From assembly GCF_001039355.2 (NCBI RefSeq), contig NW_019775518.1, positions 246,947 to 310,946 of the forward strand: a DNA stretch of 64,000 bases, in the 5' to 3' direction. Positions 11,537 to 24,795 of this stretch are shown piece by piece (positions within the stretch are counted from its first letter, which is position 1; each line of letters starts with the position of its first letter). The notes beneath the pieces are model-generated. The model worked only from the letters and a program-made list of their open reading frames with translations, searched no databases and was not told the DNA's origin. The stretch is from Lingula anatina. Its lineage: Eukaryota > Brachiopoda > Lingulata > Lingulida > Lingulidae. Position numbers and translations under genes: made by a program.

Positions 11537-14500
11537 ATGGCACTGATCACTGGGAAGACGACGTTAGACGACACCGTGCCGTTAATATGCTCAGTTGAGA
11601 CCGCACAAAATGTCGGAGATCATGTGGTGAGTAGTCTTATGTTATCTGTTCATGTGTCACTTTCGAATGGTTTTCCATACGTGCTGTAAACTTCCGGAAG
11701 CGAGTTTGTTTTGATCACGACGACCGCGAATGATCGCAATTACAAGGTATATGCTGAAATAGGAGCGCTGTATACAGCATGTCTAGCTGTGTCACTTTCA
11801 CCTGTGATGTAATTTTATTAATTTATGGTCGTTTAAAAGGGGTAACGACTGTAGATGTACAATAAACACTTTTGTTTAGGCAAAAGCAAATGACTTTCCC
11901 TTTTACAGTGAACATAATTGCTATTGATTTTCTAAAAATAGAACACAGCGGTGTCAACCTCATGTGATATAGTTTGGAATCGATTTATTGCTTCATTTTG
12001 CGTATTGAACTCTTGAACAGCCATTCAGTTATGAGTTGATCAAGCCATTTTATGTGTCCCCCACCCCAGCTGAAATTACCATGGAACTTTTAAACATTGC
12101 CAATCCCACCAAAAAAAGTTTATCTTTTGTTTTGGCCACAACACCCAAATCACAGTGGACAAACAAACAAACAAACAAACAAACAAACAAACAAACAAAC
12201 AAACAAACAGAGAGATTAATATATGAATGAACAAATAACATAATTTAACAGGTTAATGAATTGATAAAAAGAAAACAACATCCAGACTGACAGATACAGT
12301 ATATGAAAATATAAATTTTTAAAATGATAGAAAGCTTGCACGAGTTAACCATGCTATGACTGCAAATACACTGGCTAATACATAGGCTAATACACTGTAC
12401 ATGTTCATAATAAATAAATATCAACAGACATTATCGTGAACATGCTAGTGTTGGGTCTACAGGGTACCCAATAAGTTTTGAAGCAAAAAAAAAAAAAAAG
12501 TTCTTCATTTTGTGGTCTCTCTATAAGAGAACCTAAATTTCTTTCTTGATCTAAATTTCTTTTTCTGTATTTCAGTCATATGAGATCAAGGTACAGAGAG
12601 GGATAGCAGCAGAGAAGGTATGGACAGTCAACAAGAGGTACAGCGACTTTGTAGCTCTGGACACGTGTCTTAAGACTGCCAATATTGACCTACCACTGCC
12701 CCCAAAGAAAGTGTTTGGGAATTTTGACAGAGAATTTGTAGCAGACAGAAAGAATGGATTACAGGTACAGTAAGGTTAAGTAAATTTAATAAAAAAAGGT
12801 CAAATGTATATGACTGAATAAGGAAAAATTGTTTAATCTTGTGCCATTGTACTTATTACTAAAAGCTAATTAATGAATGTTCCACACTTGACCATTTTCT
12901 AAATCTACGATATTGTAATATTTAAATATGTCACTCAGATGCATTAAATCAGATTTGTTGAAATATTGTAGATTTACAGAAAAAGTTATAACAAATAATT
13001 TATATTCCTAAATACAAAGAACTGATATTTTGTGTATCCTTTAGACCTACCTGGAAGCCATTCTGAGGAATCTTCTCTTAGCATCCAGTGCATTTACCAA
13101 GAGGTTTTTGGATGAAGGACATTATTCGAGGAATTTTCAAGGTGAAATAAATGATGTTTCTCTTTGAAGCTTGATGGTAGACTAATATCAAATATTTTAT
13201 CATTTAGACAGTTTAATAGAAATTAAGATTGAGTGATTTCCCCCTAGTATACTATAATATTTTACACTTCTTGAAATATAAAAGAAACACAAAGGATTTT
13301 GTGCACTTTGGAAGCATTTGGTAAAAAAGACATGGATTTTTTTTGCTTACAAATAGTTTTTCATTTCCAGAGGAGGCACTGCAGCATGTTTCTATGTTCT
13401 TTAGATCAGAACCAAAATATGAAGTCATAGAACCTCTCCCTGACATAGGTATATGTGAGATGTGTGCACGTGTATGTGTTCATAAGTGCATACAAGCATG
13501 TCTTACTAAAGGTCACATTTTTTACAGAGCAGTAGTGTTAGCATATTTGCAATCTTTTGCTAAATTGATAAATCAAGAACAAGAAAAATAATGAAACTGA
13601 TTAATAAACACTAAATAATTATAAAAAATATTCTCTGGTGAATCTTGTATAAGTTTGTCTGAACATTTTAATTGACATTTTGATATAAAAGAGCCCCACT
13701 GGTAAACCTGTGTCCTTTGTTTGCACTTTGTTAGGTTGGAGGATAAGGAAGCAGTATTTCTTAGTGAAATGTGCAGATCAGCCCAAGCTGAAGCAAGTAC
13801 TCTCATGGGTAAGTCTGGCTGAGGAAATATTTCCTTAACTTTTAACAAAGATGAAAGTCTTCCAGGTTTTATCTAGGAATCCAGGCATATGGGTGTTGTA
13901 TTTATGCCTCCAGACCCCCTCCCCCTCCACCATACGAGGCTGTGTACCTTACGTGCTTGCATTATAGGATTTTTAAGGTCTGTCTTTATCCAGGCCGGTA
14001 GCCAGGGGGGGTTCGGGAGGTTCGAAAGAACCGCCCCTTTTGCTGGGAAAAGGTCCACTCTGGGTAAAAATTGATTTAAGTATATTACGTTTTTATGGGA
14101 AAAGGTCCACTTTTTCAGAAAAAGAACCCCCCTTTTGAAATTGCTGGCTACGGGCCTGTTATCAGTGTTTTAAGAAAATTTGCAATCTACCAAAAATGAA
14201 AATGTGAAAGTCAAGTGAATCAGAAATGATAAATAGATGGTTTTTCTGTTTCATTACTTAGAATTTAAGAAGCACAGTGATATATTTATATATATATAAT
14301 TTCACATATGAAATAAAATACACTGCTGTATTTTGACTTTTCACTTATATCTTTTAGTGTAATTATGGCCCTGACAAGTTTTTACAGGACAAAGACCTGA
14401 CTGCAATATTCAAATTATTTTCCAATTTTCAAGTAAGTCTGTCTTTCTGTTCTTTAATCTATTTTAAAGTAGATGTATAGCCATAGGCAGAATTGTGTCT

Positions 14501-17500
14501 GTTAACAATTTGGTTAAAATCTTCTCTTATCTGCAGATATTTATCCTTCATTTTGTAATAAATTTTATATTTCAAACTATTGATTTTGTATATAACTTGA
14601 GATTATAGGAACCCTATATATAAACAGAAGTTCAATTCAGTTGTGTTATGTATTGTAGCATCCATATATCTATCCAGTGGGGTTTGGCTATGCCAATGAG
14701 AGCGGAGGACTGACAATTAGACATTACAATGAACAGGGCTCATTTAGGGACAATTTATGTAGGGTAAGAGATGGAAAGAAATTTGGAAAAAGTGATTTAT
14801 ATGGCTGTGGTAATAAACGTGAAAAGAAGAAATGGAATATGTTGTGGAGTAAATTATGTCAAAGACAGTTTTTTTAATCCTGTAGCAGCTAGTGAAATAG
14901 TTTAATCACAAATGAAATATATTTAGTTTTCACCAAACGTTCTACGTTATGTGCTGTCACTCCAGCCTTCTTCAAGTGTCAGTCTGTAAAGGGCTGTTTT
15001 ATAGGGATGTTTTATCACAATATTTTAGAAGATATTGTTATCATCTTTATTGTACACACATTTGTCAAACAATTTTAAAGTATTTTTCAAAATGTAGTTA
15101 TGCTGATGATCCACGTTGTTTTTTACTCGTGTCTTATTATCCATTATTCATTCTCATCTTTATTGACTTTGTATGATTTGCAGGCAAAGCCAAAAGGCCA
15201 CTGTCTCAAAAAGTATGGAAATCCAAAAACAAGAATATTTATGCAGTTGCCAGATGTGAAGTTATTCGGAAGACAGATTTTAGAAACCTTGAAATTTTTA
15301 CATGATAAAGGGGTGCCCTATGGTGAGTATTGGTCTCTGTAAGGGGCAATGAAGTGAAAATCCTTTTATGACCCCAAAACCCCAATTGCACCAGTTCACA
15401 AGTTCACAAGGGGGTGGGGGGTGGGGAGGCAGGCGCAGTTGCCCTTATCTTCTTTTTTTATCATCAGACATAAGAGGGAGGAAATATATAGAGTGCAGGA
15501 AAGAGATGATGAGTATATACTGTGCAAAGGGTATTTATCTGAGCTTAGGATTGCAGAGTACACTTAATACCAAAAACTACAGATAATTTGAAAATTATAA
15601 AAATAAAAGACAGTTGAGAGCTCAGTGTTGTAGAGTGCTATTTTAAAATCCAAACACTACAAATGATTTGAAAATTAAAAAAAATAAATAAATAAAAGAA
15701 CTGTTGATTTTACTCACAGCTCATGAACTTGTTTCCAAAAGCACTGTCTCATATTTTCCCTCTCTGATTTCCAGGTCATTTACACGCAGGAAACATTCTA
15801 TTGCATGATGGGAAGTGCAAACTTACAGAACTGGAGAACTGGTTTCTGGGATTGCCAGCATATTACAGACCGTATTATACACAGTTTAAAAAAATAAATG
15901 TGAGTATTTTAAGGTACAGTTTACTCAGATCATTCAAATGTACTCTCATCATTCAAATGTACTCCCATCATTCAAATCAATTAGGAATCACATCTACAAA
16001 TTAGAATTATTTTGTAAAAAATATATACGTAATGACAGCTTTTTCTCTCAATCTTTCCATTTCAGACCCTAGAATCTATAGATGTGTATAGTTTTGGTCA
16101 GTTATTGTATGAGCTGTCCACTGGGGTCCAGTTGGGCTCACCAACCTGTGATGTCTTTCCTCCCTCACTGCCCCCAGAAGTCAGTAAGTAGACTTGTGCC
16201 CAGTACAACTTTACAGTGAAAATCATTCTGTAAGATGTTCACAGTGGTGCTATGTTAGTAAGATATTCATTGTGGTGCTCTCTGTATGTATATGTCCTGT
16301 GTAGGCGCTGGAGATATGGAGTGTATTCATATCATGGATTGGGTTCGGACACAGTGTGACTAGACATGTGTCGGGGGGGGGGGGGGGGGGGGGGAGTTTC
16401 GACCCCGACTGAATTTTTATNGGGGGGTATCCAAAAACATGAACAAAGGTTCAGTAATGTTTCTATAAAAGCATTATGACCCATGGAAGTTGATCACAGG
16501 ATGTCTGTGTTAGAACCTGCTTGAATATTTTTGGTCAGTCAGTGCATTTTGGTATTCATAGTAATCATGTCAACAAGCTGGGGTTAGTACTGTAGGAACT
16601 ATCTATCAGATATGTGTTATGTATTGATATGTAAAGGATGCAATGGGCTCCATGTACATAATTATGAAGTCTATTAGGACATTATAGGTGAATATTTTGT
16701 TTTGCCTGATGAAAAGGTTGATGGTTCAGCGCCTCTTTCATCTATTCTTCTATATTCCAGGGTCAGTGTTGGAGAGCATACTGACACAGGAAGCCTGTAA
16801 GAATGGTTTACCATCTGTGACAGATCTGCTACAACACACGTAAGTAGATACACCTGATGAACTGAGGAAAACTTCAGTTTCATGCTAAAAATATGCCACT
16901 TGAAATAAAGTTTATTGTTATTTTTAATTAAAAGACTTACTGGTTTTTTAAAAATTTCTAGACCTTGTATTTGTCATGTTAATGACATCAGAACATCAAA
17001 AAGTTTGATGCTAAATAAATAAATAATTTAAATGTATACTTGGCAATTGCAATACTGGTGTTATGATTTTCAAAGTAAATATTTTTAGTAATTATTTTAT
17101 TTTCTAGGCTGTTCTGTGATGTGCACCTCCCCAGTACAGATAAACCAGCTGTGAAGATTCCCAGTAAACTGAAAGAGGCAATCAAACTAGCCAAAGAACA
17201 AATGGAGAAGAGGCTGAAGGAAGAACAAAAGGCGGTATGAGATTTCTTTGAACAGTTTTGATTCTAGTAAACATTAGAAGATTAGGCTTTCTAGAATAGG
17301 CTTTCTACTCTGGTTTTCTTCACACCATTCCCACAAGATGGGACTAGATTATGTTAGAAAGGTGAATGATGCATCCAAGGCAAAGGTTTTAGATCTGTTA
17401 GCTCTTATGATGTGGAGCACATCAAACTGTTAAAAATTTTTTATCAATTTTATATAAAAATGTCCATGGGGATTATGAATATCTTATTAAATTTGAATCA

Positions 17501-20500
17501 AATGTTCTTAAACTATACACTTCAAATTTTTATACGACGGCAGCTTTAATTTTCATCATTTGATTCTTTTTTTGACATTATTTATTTAATGCAGATAGGA
17601 TACAGATCCTATAAATATTTTAGACAAGAATGGAGGAGGACCACGTGGGAAAAGGTCATACCCTGATAATTCAGGACAGAGGATCTGAAAGACCAAAGAC
17701 GATGTTTTAAAACATTATACTAAATTCTTATTACTTATTTGGTTGTCTTGCAGATCCACACAGTGAGGAGGAGATCCAAAGCTCAACAATTCCACATGTC
17801 AGAGGAAGAGAAGAAAAAGAGGAGGAAAAATAAAAAGGTATCTTTCACTCTCACATACCTCCAAAGTTTTTAAAGGTTCAGTGTTACTTTATAAACTATG
17901 AAATAGACGACCCTTTGAATTTTATTGTTTAAAAAGTGAATATGTAAAGGTAGTTTAAAAAGAATGCCAGTTGAGTTTAAAAAGAATGTTAGTTGCATGT
18001 TATTAATACTCTGAAGTGCATAGCAAATTTTAATGCTTGTTTCATCATTTCTAAAATCCTTGGCAAAAGTTTTTTTTTTTTTTTAATTTTAAGAAATCTC
18101 TGGCAGAATTTATTTTTGTTTCTCATTTCACAAAAAAGAAATTCTTGGCAGAAGTTAAATTTTATTTTTCCACTTCACAGAATAATAATCACTGGCAGAA
18201 GTTAACTTTTATGTCTCCTTTCACAGAAATACCTGACAAAAGTTAATTTCTATTTTTTCACTGCACAGAATAATAATATCCGACCAAATTCGAATATTAT
18301 TTCTCATTTCACAGAAATCCCTGACAGAAGTTAAATTTTATTTTCCTATTTCACAGAAATCCCTGGCAGACTCGGAAGAGGGCAGTGGTAGCAGCAAGCG
18401 TGACAGTAATCCTCCCACAAGTCCAGGTCCTAGTAGTACCAGCTCTACACCAGCCACTCCCACAGCCCCCACGGCCCCCACGGCACCAGCTGCTCCTGGT
18501 GAGTACAGAGGTCAGGGGACTGACTTCATGAGGGATGAGGGAGTCCATAGTTGGCATTATTATATTTTTATAGGTTAAGCCCTTAGCCAGTAATTTCTAA
18601 AAAGTAGACCTTTTACAATGAAACTTAATTGTACCCAGATCAAGTATTAGCCAGCGCGGACCTTTTCCTGATAAAAAAGGCAGTTTGTTTGAACCCCCCC
18701 TGGCTATGAGCTTGTTTTTTGATCTGCACTCTTGCTTCATACTGAGAGCTACTACACATGGATGCACGTTGGGCAAGGAAAGTTTGGGAGGGGGTGTGGT
18801 TATGTCAAGGATGGGAGCTTTCATACTTATTACTTATTCCCTGCCTTCCACATGTATGTTTGAAAATATATAAAAAAAACTTCAGGTTTTCTTGCTTTTA
18901 ATCATTTTTAAGATGGGAATTTCAGTGGAGGTTCAAGGGGCTTTTTACTTTTAAGTTGGCATTCTTTGACTCAATCTCTTCTTTTACTGACATTGAAAGT
19001 AAAATACATTTTGATCAATTTGAGGATTTTGCAAGCTTGGTTATTGGCTGCATATTGTATGTATATTTTATGAAATGAGTTTTTAGCTCAAAAATTATAT
19101 ATGCTGTAATGGTAATAATGTTCTGCTAGATAGAATAGTTTTTAACTGTTTATTTTGTTTTGCTAATTGATAATAGAAAATAGGCAGTTTAACCCTAGTG
19201 TCTGACATGTAGCTAGAATTTATAAATCATCATAATTCTTTTAAAACTACAGGATTTAGTGTTTTTCATTGACAAGTATTTCTTTTTTTATATAAATTGT
19301 ATTTTTTCAACAAACCAGTAACTTAAGAGAAAAAATCACAAAAAACTGAAAGGAATATATTTCTTGATTTCTTTATAATGTCTTTCAATATTCAAGGACA
19401 AGTGAGTAGGTAAAATAATGTCCTAGTCTGTCCACATAGGGGCCTGTCTTTACTGTATGTTATGGTGTTTCTTTACTTACATTATATCTAGAACTCTGCA
19501 TGTAGCCTCCAGCTATAGTTTTCTCCCAGAAGTACATGTTGGTAGCAGCTGTAGCAAATTATTATTTTTTCTACCTAAAATATTTAATCAGTCTCACATA
19601 GTGATCAGAAATTTTGATAATTATATGAATTGCTTATGCATTAAGTAATTTTTTATATTTCTTTATTTTGCCTACACCTCATTGTACTTGAGGATGAAAC
19701 TGAAACTGTGGCATCTGTTCAGATATCATAGTATTTGTATTTAATTCCACACTAGCCCCACCTACCAAAAAAGGGGGAAAAGAATTCAATTCTCATTTAA
19801 AAGTAGCAGGTATTTCTGTTATCCGTTCTAGCACTAACCAAAATGCAAGGAGGTAAAAAATCTCCTTATTACTGGAAGCACTTAATGATAAAAGAAATAC
19901 CACTGAATGTTTAAAAATTGCCAGTGGACCTCTGTAGCATGTTTTGTCAAGTTTTCAATGGTTTAGAACTCTGGTCATGCAGTGCTCTGTGAACATGTTC
20001 CACATGTTCTCGGTATGACGGATTGGTGTCATATATATGCATGCAAGCTGCATGAGGGTTTCCTTGCTATATACCAGTTACATGAATGGTTTTACTTTTA
20101 TACTCTATCTGGGCGGAGAAAAAAAACACAAGGCCCTACAGTATTGAGTGTGGTATTTGATGTTGACGCCTGTTGGTTTATAAATAATTGACTGAATTCT
20201 TACCAGTTTTAGAAGTGAGTTTAGACTACTGTGTTTGAGGTTATCCCCTGTTCATTATTTTGTTATAGGATGATTCTAAGATTTTAGTTTTAGATGACGT
20301 TTTTTTTTTAAATATATCTTTCTTTTATAAATGTATTCTGAGCTGCATTCCCTGCTTTATATGTAACACTATACTTACATCAGTAAATATTCAGATAGAT
20401 GTGATGTGATTTAGGTGCATATGAATCTATTGATTATTGTTACAGTATTGAGAAAAAAATTAACTATACTGACATATAACATTACAGTGATTTTGTTGAG

Positions 20501-22176
20501 AAGAATGATGAAAGAGCCTATTCATTTCTTGCGTTATGCACATTTGTTTTAATGTTGACTGAAGGTTTTATAACATTAAAACTAATACTTAAATTTAAAG
20601 GATTGCAGAAGCTCATAGAACTTTGATTTGCTATTGATTGATTGATTGATTTCCCTGTTTGCTTTTACAGATGAATGTAATGGTTAACGTTAAGACAGAT
20701 AGTGACTTCTCTCAAGAGGTTGGTTTTGTTCACCCTGATATCTGTAGTGTTGTTTACTAACCATCAAAGTTCAGCAGTCTGGTTTGTTAACTCTTCACCA
20801 GACTGGTGGCTTGGACTAACAGGTCTCGGTGGGGGGACATTACTAGTCTGAATTAAAATTTTTCCAATTAACATCCAAGGGTGAAATCTGAAGATGATGG
20901 GTCATTTTATCTAAAACGAGTGCTGCTATTCTCTCAAACAGATAATCATGGTTGGCACTGTTGTTCCGCTTTTTGATAGTGACTTTGAATAATCTGAGGT
21001 TGTTTATTTGCGACTGTTACTTTGGACGAGTGGTGAACATCGCAGACAGGTGCTGGTGGGCATGCATGCATGCATGTTGGGGGCCAAATCCCTGTCCAGA
21101 ATTTCTAAATTCTTCTTAACATATTTCTATATATAACAGCTTAGTTTTGAGAAGTGACAGAAAATCTAGATCCATTTTGGATTCAGAGTCTACCTTTTCT
21201 AGCCAAAAGAGAGTTATGTTTAAGACCTCCCCCTCCTTCCTGTGTATGGGCCTGGTGTATTTTAAATAAGCATGTGGTGGCAAATTAACACAAACCTTCT
21301 AACATTAGGCACCAGTAAAGATATAATGTGCTGGGAGCAGCTGTTTTAACTGTTCGTGAATATCAACCATTTTAACCCTTTCTCTCCCAGGAAAACTGAT
21401 GGTATTAAGGGTTCATAAGGGTTAATCACTTTCACTTTCATTTTCACTTCTGTGGTGGTTGTGGTAGCTGTACTTTTACAGGCTATGAAGTGAAAATGTT
21501 TATATTTGGTAACAGATATTAGGCATATTTTGCTCTTTACTCGGGTATCAAGGAAGATATGGGTATCATGTTTAAGTCTATATAATGGTGTTGGTTGATA
21601 GGATTCATGGTTTTCCTTCAGTTACTACAAGCACAGCCATGAAACTTCTGTATAATATAACCCTTGTATACAAAACTTATAGTACACTTAGTCTAACAGT
21701 ATTGAAGTACTATAGCTAATGATGTAAGTAATATATTAATACAATGTTTATGAGAAAAGAAGAAAATATATCTATGCTTTTATCATTGTAACAGTAGTCT
21801 GTGCTTAGGATTAGAATTAGGAATTGACACTCTTTGGCTCTTAGCTTTCTTTTGAACTTATCAGAAATGTTTTATCTAAAACTTATGTACTTGTTGCCTT
21901 ATAATGTTAAATTTCAAGTGTATTAATTGCAGTTTTATTTGGAATTCTTTTCTCCAATATATGATCATATGTTCCATTTATTTACTTTCAGCACCACCAC
22001 CACCACCACCTCCTCCCGTGGGGGGTGCACCCCCTCCTCCACCCTCCCCAGCAGCGGCGTCCACCCCACCCCCTTCCTCCGGTGGCCGGGGTGCACTGCT
22101 CAGCTCCATCACCAGCTTCAGCAAGGGAGGGTTGAAGAAGACCGTCACTGTGGACAAGAGTGCCCCTAAGATTTGA
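11537..22176 (+). CDS. PXK: PX domain-containing kinase-like protein (pseudokinase)
   Basis: Fifteen exons join in phase to 568 aa: 11537-11626, 12576-12764, 13045-13141, 13371-13448, 13735-13808, 14358-14432, 14659-14763, 15184-15322, 15775-15899, 16066-16183, 16761-16839, 17108-17234, 17754-17837, 18357-18498 and 21992-22176. PXK is an endosomal phosphoinositide-binding protein that affects receptor trafficking. The PX domain (about residues 1-125) has VNKRYSDF and the LPLPPKK loop. The kinase-like domain (~150-420) contains YGRQILETLKFLHDKG-type helix sequence (here FGRQILETLKFLHDKG). The catalytic loop reads GHLHAGNILL (~283-292) instead of HRD...N, and the DFG position reads ELE (~301-303), so phosphotransfer is unlikely, as in the vertebrate protein. 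A basic EEEKKKRRKNKK stretch, a proline run (~509-525) and a WH2-like RGALLSSITSFSKGGLKK end (~540-557) follow. Start: ATG in AAAAATGG context with no upstream in-frame extension. Confidence 0.96.
12160..12208. repeat. (CAAA)n microsatellite in PXK intron 1
   Basis: About 12 tetranucleotide units. Open frames across it on both strands are low-complexity artefacts. Confidence 0.95.
13991..14158 (-). mobile_element. MITE family 2 (CAGGCC..TAGCCAG ends), PXK intron 5
   Basis: The ends are CAGGCCGGTAGCCAG and CTGGCTACGGGCCTG. The internal blocks AAAAGGTCCACT and GAACCCCCCTTTTGAAATTG recur, often in the opposite orientation, at 18575, 40939, 56254 and 61527. No coding capacity. Confidence 0.85.
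16373..16432. repeat. G homopolymer with adjacent single N
   Basis: About 22 G residues are followed ~27 bp later by a lone N (16421) and another G run. This is probably an unresolved homopolymer or a local assembly patch in PXK intron 10. Confidence 0.8.
18052..18370 (+). repeat. Tandem repeat of a 3' splice-site-like unit before PXK exon 14
   Basis: Units of 42-46 bp read roughly TTTCACAG|AAATCCCTGGCAG then AAGTTAAATTTTATTT. Unit starts are at about 18052, 18094, 18139, 18181, 18227, 18269, 18315 and 18357. Spacing alternates 42 and 46 bp in the last six, a ~88-bp dimer. The last unit holds the real acceptor of exon 14 (18357). Most of the earlier ones retain CACAG and the first codons of the exon. 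Confidence 0.8.
18499..21991 (+). other. PXK intron 14 (3.5 kb)
   Basis: This is the largest intron of PXK, between the Ser/Pro/Thr-rich exon 14 and the proline/WH2 exon 15. It contains a family 2 MITE at 18575-18715 and a short GCAT repeat at about 21059-21075. I see no other exon with matching phase and splice signals. Confidence 0.7.
18575..18715 (+). mobile_element. MITE family 2 copy, decayed, PXK intron 14
   Basis: The ends AAGCCCTTAGCCAG and CTGGCTATGAGCTTG are degenerate versions of the family 2 termini. The interior GACCTTTTACAATGAAAC and GGACCTTTTCCTGATAAA matches the copies at 40939, 56254 and 61527. Confidence 0.75.
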
Positions 22177-22701
22177 ACCTGACATCTGGGACCTCTCTCT
22201 CTCTCTAAACCTGGCTGATTAATATTACCATTTGTCTAGAATAATTATTTGTTACATTATGGTGTTTTTAGATTAATCAGCCAGGCTGGGATATAGAAGC
22301 AATACTGGATTTTTGACTCTACATTATTGCCATGCTTTCAGTTATCCAAGCAGACAGATATATTTAAAAGGACTTTAGTTTCCGTTATTGATATCAACTT
22401 TCTGTGACATTTACAAAAAAGGAAAAGGAACTGTTAAACATGAGGCAAATATTTGCATTTGTTCTGCAGCACAGCTAAATTTATATCCCATTACATGCAG
22501 CCTTAAACAGCTTTAATAAGTAAACATATTCTCTACTGGCTGATACCTTATATTGCACTCAGAGACATGGGTGTTATTTGAAATTGCAGATGTTCGATTC
22601 CGTGTTGTGAGTGACAAAGGGCAAGTAGTGCCTGCAATATTTGTCATCATTTAATATTCACCAGTAAATGTTGTCTACCTATAAATAACAGAGAGAGAGA
22701 G

Positions 22702-22762
<61 letters not shown>

Positions 22763-24153
22763 TGAGAGAGAGGTGGTAATTATGAGACAGATCAAAAAAG
22801 GTGCTTGACAATAAATGAAATGTCAGCATGAAAAGTGTGATAATGTAAACATTTCAAAGAATTTCCAAGCTATATTAATATCACCATGGGATAAATTTTA
22901 TGTGTATTTCTCATATTAAATATAAATTGAAAAGATATCAAAAATTTGGTGCTCAAATGTGACAAAACGATATGTGTATGATAGTTTTAACTCGTTACAC
23001 AAGATTTATGCCATATTCAAGTATTGTTGGAGGTGTTTTAAATTTTATTTACAAGTGGTAATGTTATCTTTATTGATTTTATGTTTTTGAGGTAATTTGT
23101 AAACTACTTAAATGTTTGAGTTGGATAAGGTATATATTCAAAGATGTATTTAAACTAAATAGAAGTTATGAAGCAAAAACTTTGTTTACAAGGTATGAGG
23201 ACAAGGTGCTATAATGGTACTTGAGTAACCTTTGAATTATCTGCAGTGTTCCAAAGAGATGGGTAGTTCCTTGACTTTCTTTTGGGTGAAATTGATAAAA
23301 ATGGCTACTGGATTTCAGTTTAATATGGTCAGGAGGAGGGCCACATTTTAGGCTCTCAAATAATTCCCAGTATGGGTTGCTTTATTTTGAATAGTGAGTT
23401 TCTAATCTAATTATTATTATTGCATTTAAATTTAATAGACCCTGTATAGAAATCCACCCCTCTGACTTGCTTTGCCTTGTACATGTTTTGGTTTACAGTT
23501 TTACATCGTTAGTATTGAAATTTTGTTCGATGCTGACATGAGCACAAAAGCCGGTGGGTTTTGTATGTGGGTTAGTGTCTCGATTAATTTAATTTTTTTT
23601 GTCACTTCCAGGTTTCATATATTTTTAAGTTGCCTCATTCTAAAGAAATTATATAGCTTATTTGTCACTTATTTTGTTGTTATATTATATTGTTTCCTTA
23701 ACTTTGCCCCCAAATTTGATTTTGACCCAAAAGAATGCCTGAAACTATGTAAAAATGGCTCCAATGCAGACATGAGCCTATTCCCCAGAAAAGTAGAATT
23801 CTGCATTTTTTAAATTCAATTCTGATGTTTTCTGAAATCCCTTAAGGCTAGGTGTTGGGTCCCATGATAAATGTTCAGAGTTTTGTTTTTAGGCTCATGT
23901 CTGCCTATGTCTTTCTTTCCAAAGCAGCTATGTGCATTATGAAATCATCACCATTGCTTATTATGTCATTTTTTATGCTTTATATTGTCATAATTATCCA
24001 AGAAATTGTGTGAAATCTGTGATAAATCTGGAACCTTGTTTTCTTTTAAATGGATCTATAATCAGAATATAAGTAGTAAACTCAGAGTGCCTGTAAACCA
24101 TATGTATAAAGGATTTTTTTGTTGTATGACAGAAGTAATTTTCAAAGAATAAA
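22177..24153 (+). other. Probable 3' UTR of PXK
   Basis: No coding exon follows the TGA at 22174-22176, and AATAAA occurs at 24148-24153. A 14-bp perfect inverted repeat (CCTGGCTGATTAAT at 22210-22223 and its complement at 22272-22285) and a second one (CAGACATGAGCCTA at 23767-23780 and complement 23890-23903) could form hairpins. The 113-codon open frame at 23472 is T-rich and I do not count it as a gene. Confidence 0.5.
22690..22770. repeat. Compound (GA)n(TG)n(GA)n microsatellite
   Basis: GA run, about 20 TG units, then a GA run, inside the probable PXK 3' UTR. Confidence 0.95.
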
Positions 24154-24490
24154 CAGTGTTTATTTTGTCTGATGTCTTTGGTTCGTTTTCTAAGGTAGTG
24201 TGGTTAAAACTCCACAAATGAACTTCACACTGTTATTTAAAGCATGTATCATATAAAACCTGTCTAGCAAGAGATTATCCATTCCTCTTCATTGTTTCTT
24301 AGAATATCAAATGGTCTCTTTAATGATATTGGAACACTATATACTTATTATGAGAGGTAAAAAAATTAAATACTATTGAATCTGTCTATATCAAATGACT
24401 GCATGGTAATAATTATTGTAACTGAATAGACGTGGCGACTGATCATCTGATGGATGTTTTCCTGGCTGATTTATCAAATAAAATATCTAA

Positions 24491-24493
<3 letters not shown>

Positions 24494-24558
<65 letters not shown>
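24494..24558. repeat. (TA)n microsatellite
   Basis: About 32 TA units between PXK and the first methyltransferase gene. Confidence 0.95.
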
Positions 24559-24563
<5 letters not shown>

Positions 24564-24619
24564 AACAAAGGGTGCTTTGAAGTTTTTTTATAAGTACCAC
24601 CACCGGAAACAGGAAACGG

Positions 24620-24795
24620 GCAATACATGGAATGAAAATAGTTTCAGGATATCGTCTACATTGCGGGTTGAAGATGCCTTAACATTTCACTAGTTGAATA
24701 GAGTAGACATTAATACAAAGTGTTTGAACTGGAATTTCGAAGTGTGTATCTCAGCATATTTTGGAAGAATTATCAGCCAGCACACAGTATTTCCC
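24620..24795 (+). promoter_or_regulatory. Alpha-type 5' flank of the first methyltransferase gene
   Basis: The block running from ATGGAATGAAAAT through TTTCAGGATATCGTCTAC to the start codon is conserved upstream of the alpha-type first exons at 28291, 32205 and, less completely, 43315. Shared sequence outside the coding region suggests promoter or 5' UTR, or simply shared duplication. No TATA box is assigned. Confidence 0.4.

Noticed and set aside
23472-23813. 113-codon plus-strand frame after PXK
   Set aside because: Phe/Leu/Val-rich because of T-rich DNA, inside the probable 3' UTR, without splice context or a recognisable family.
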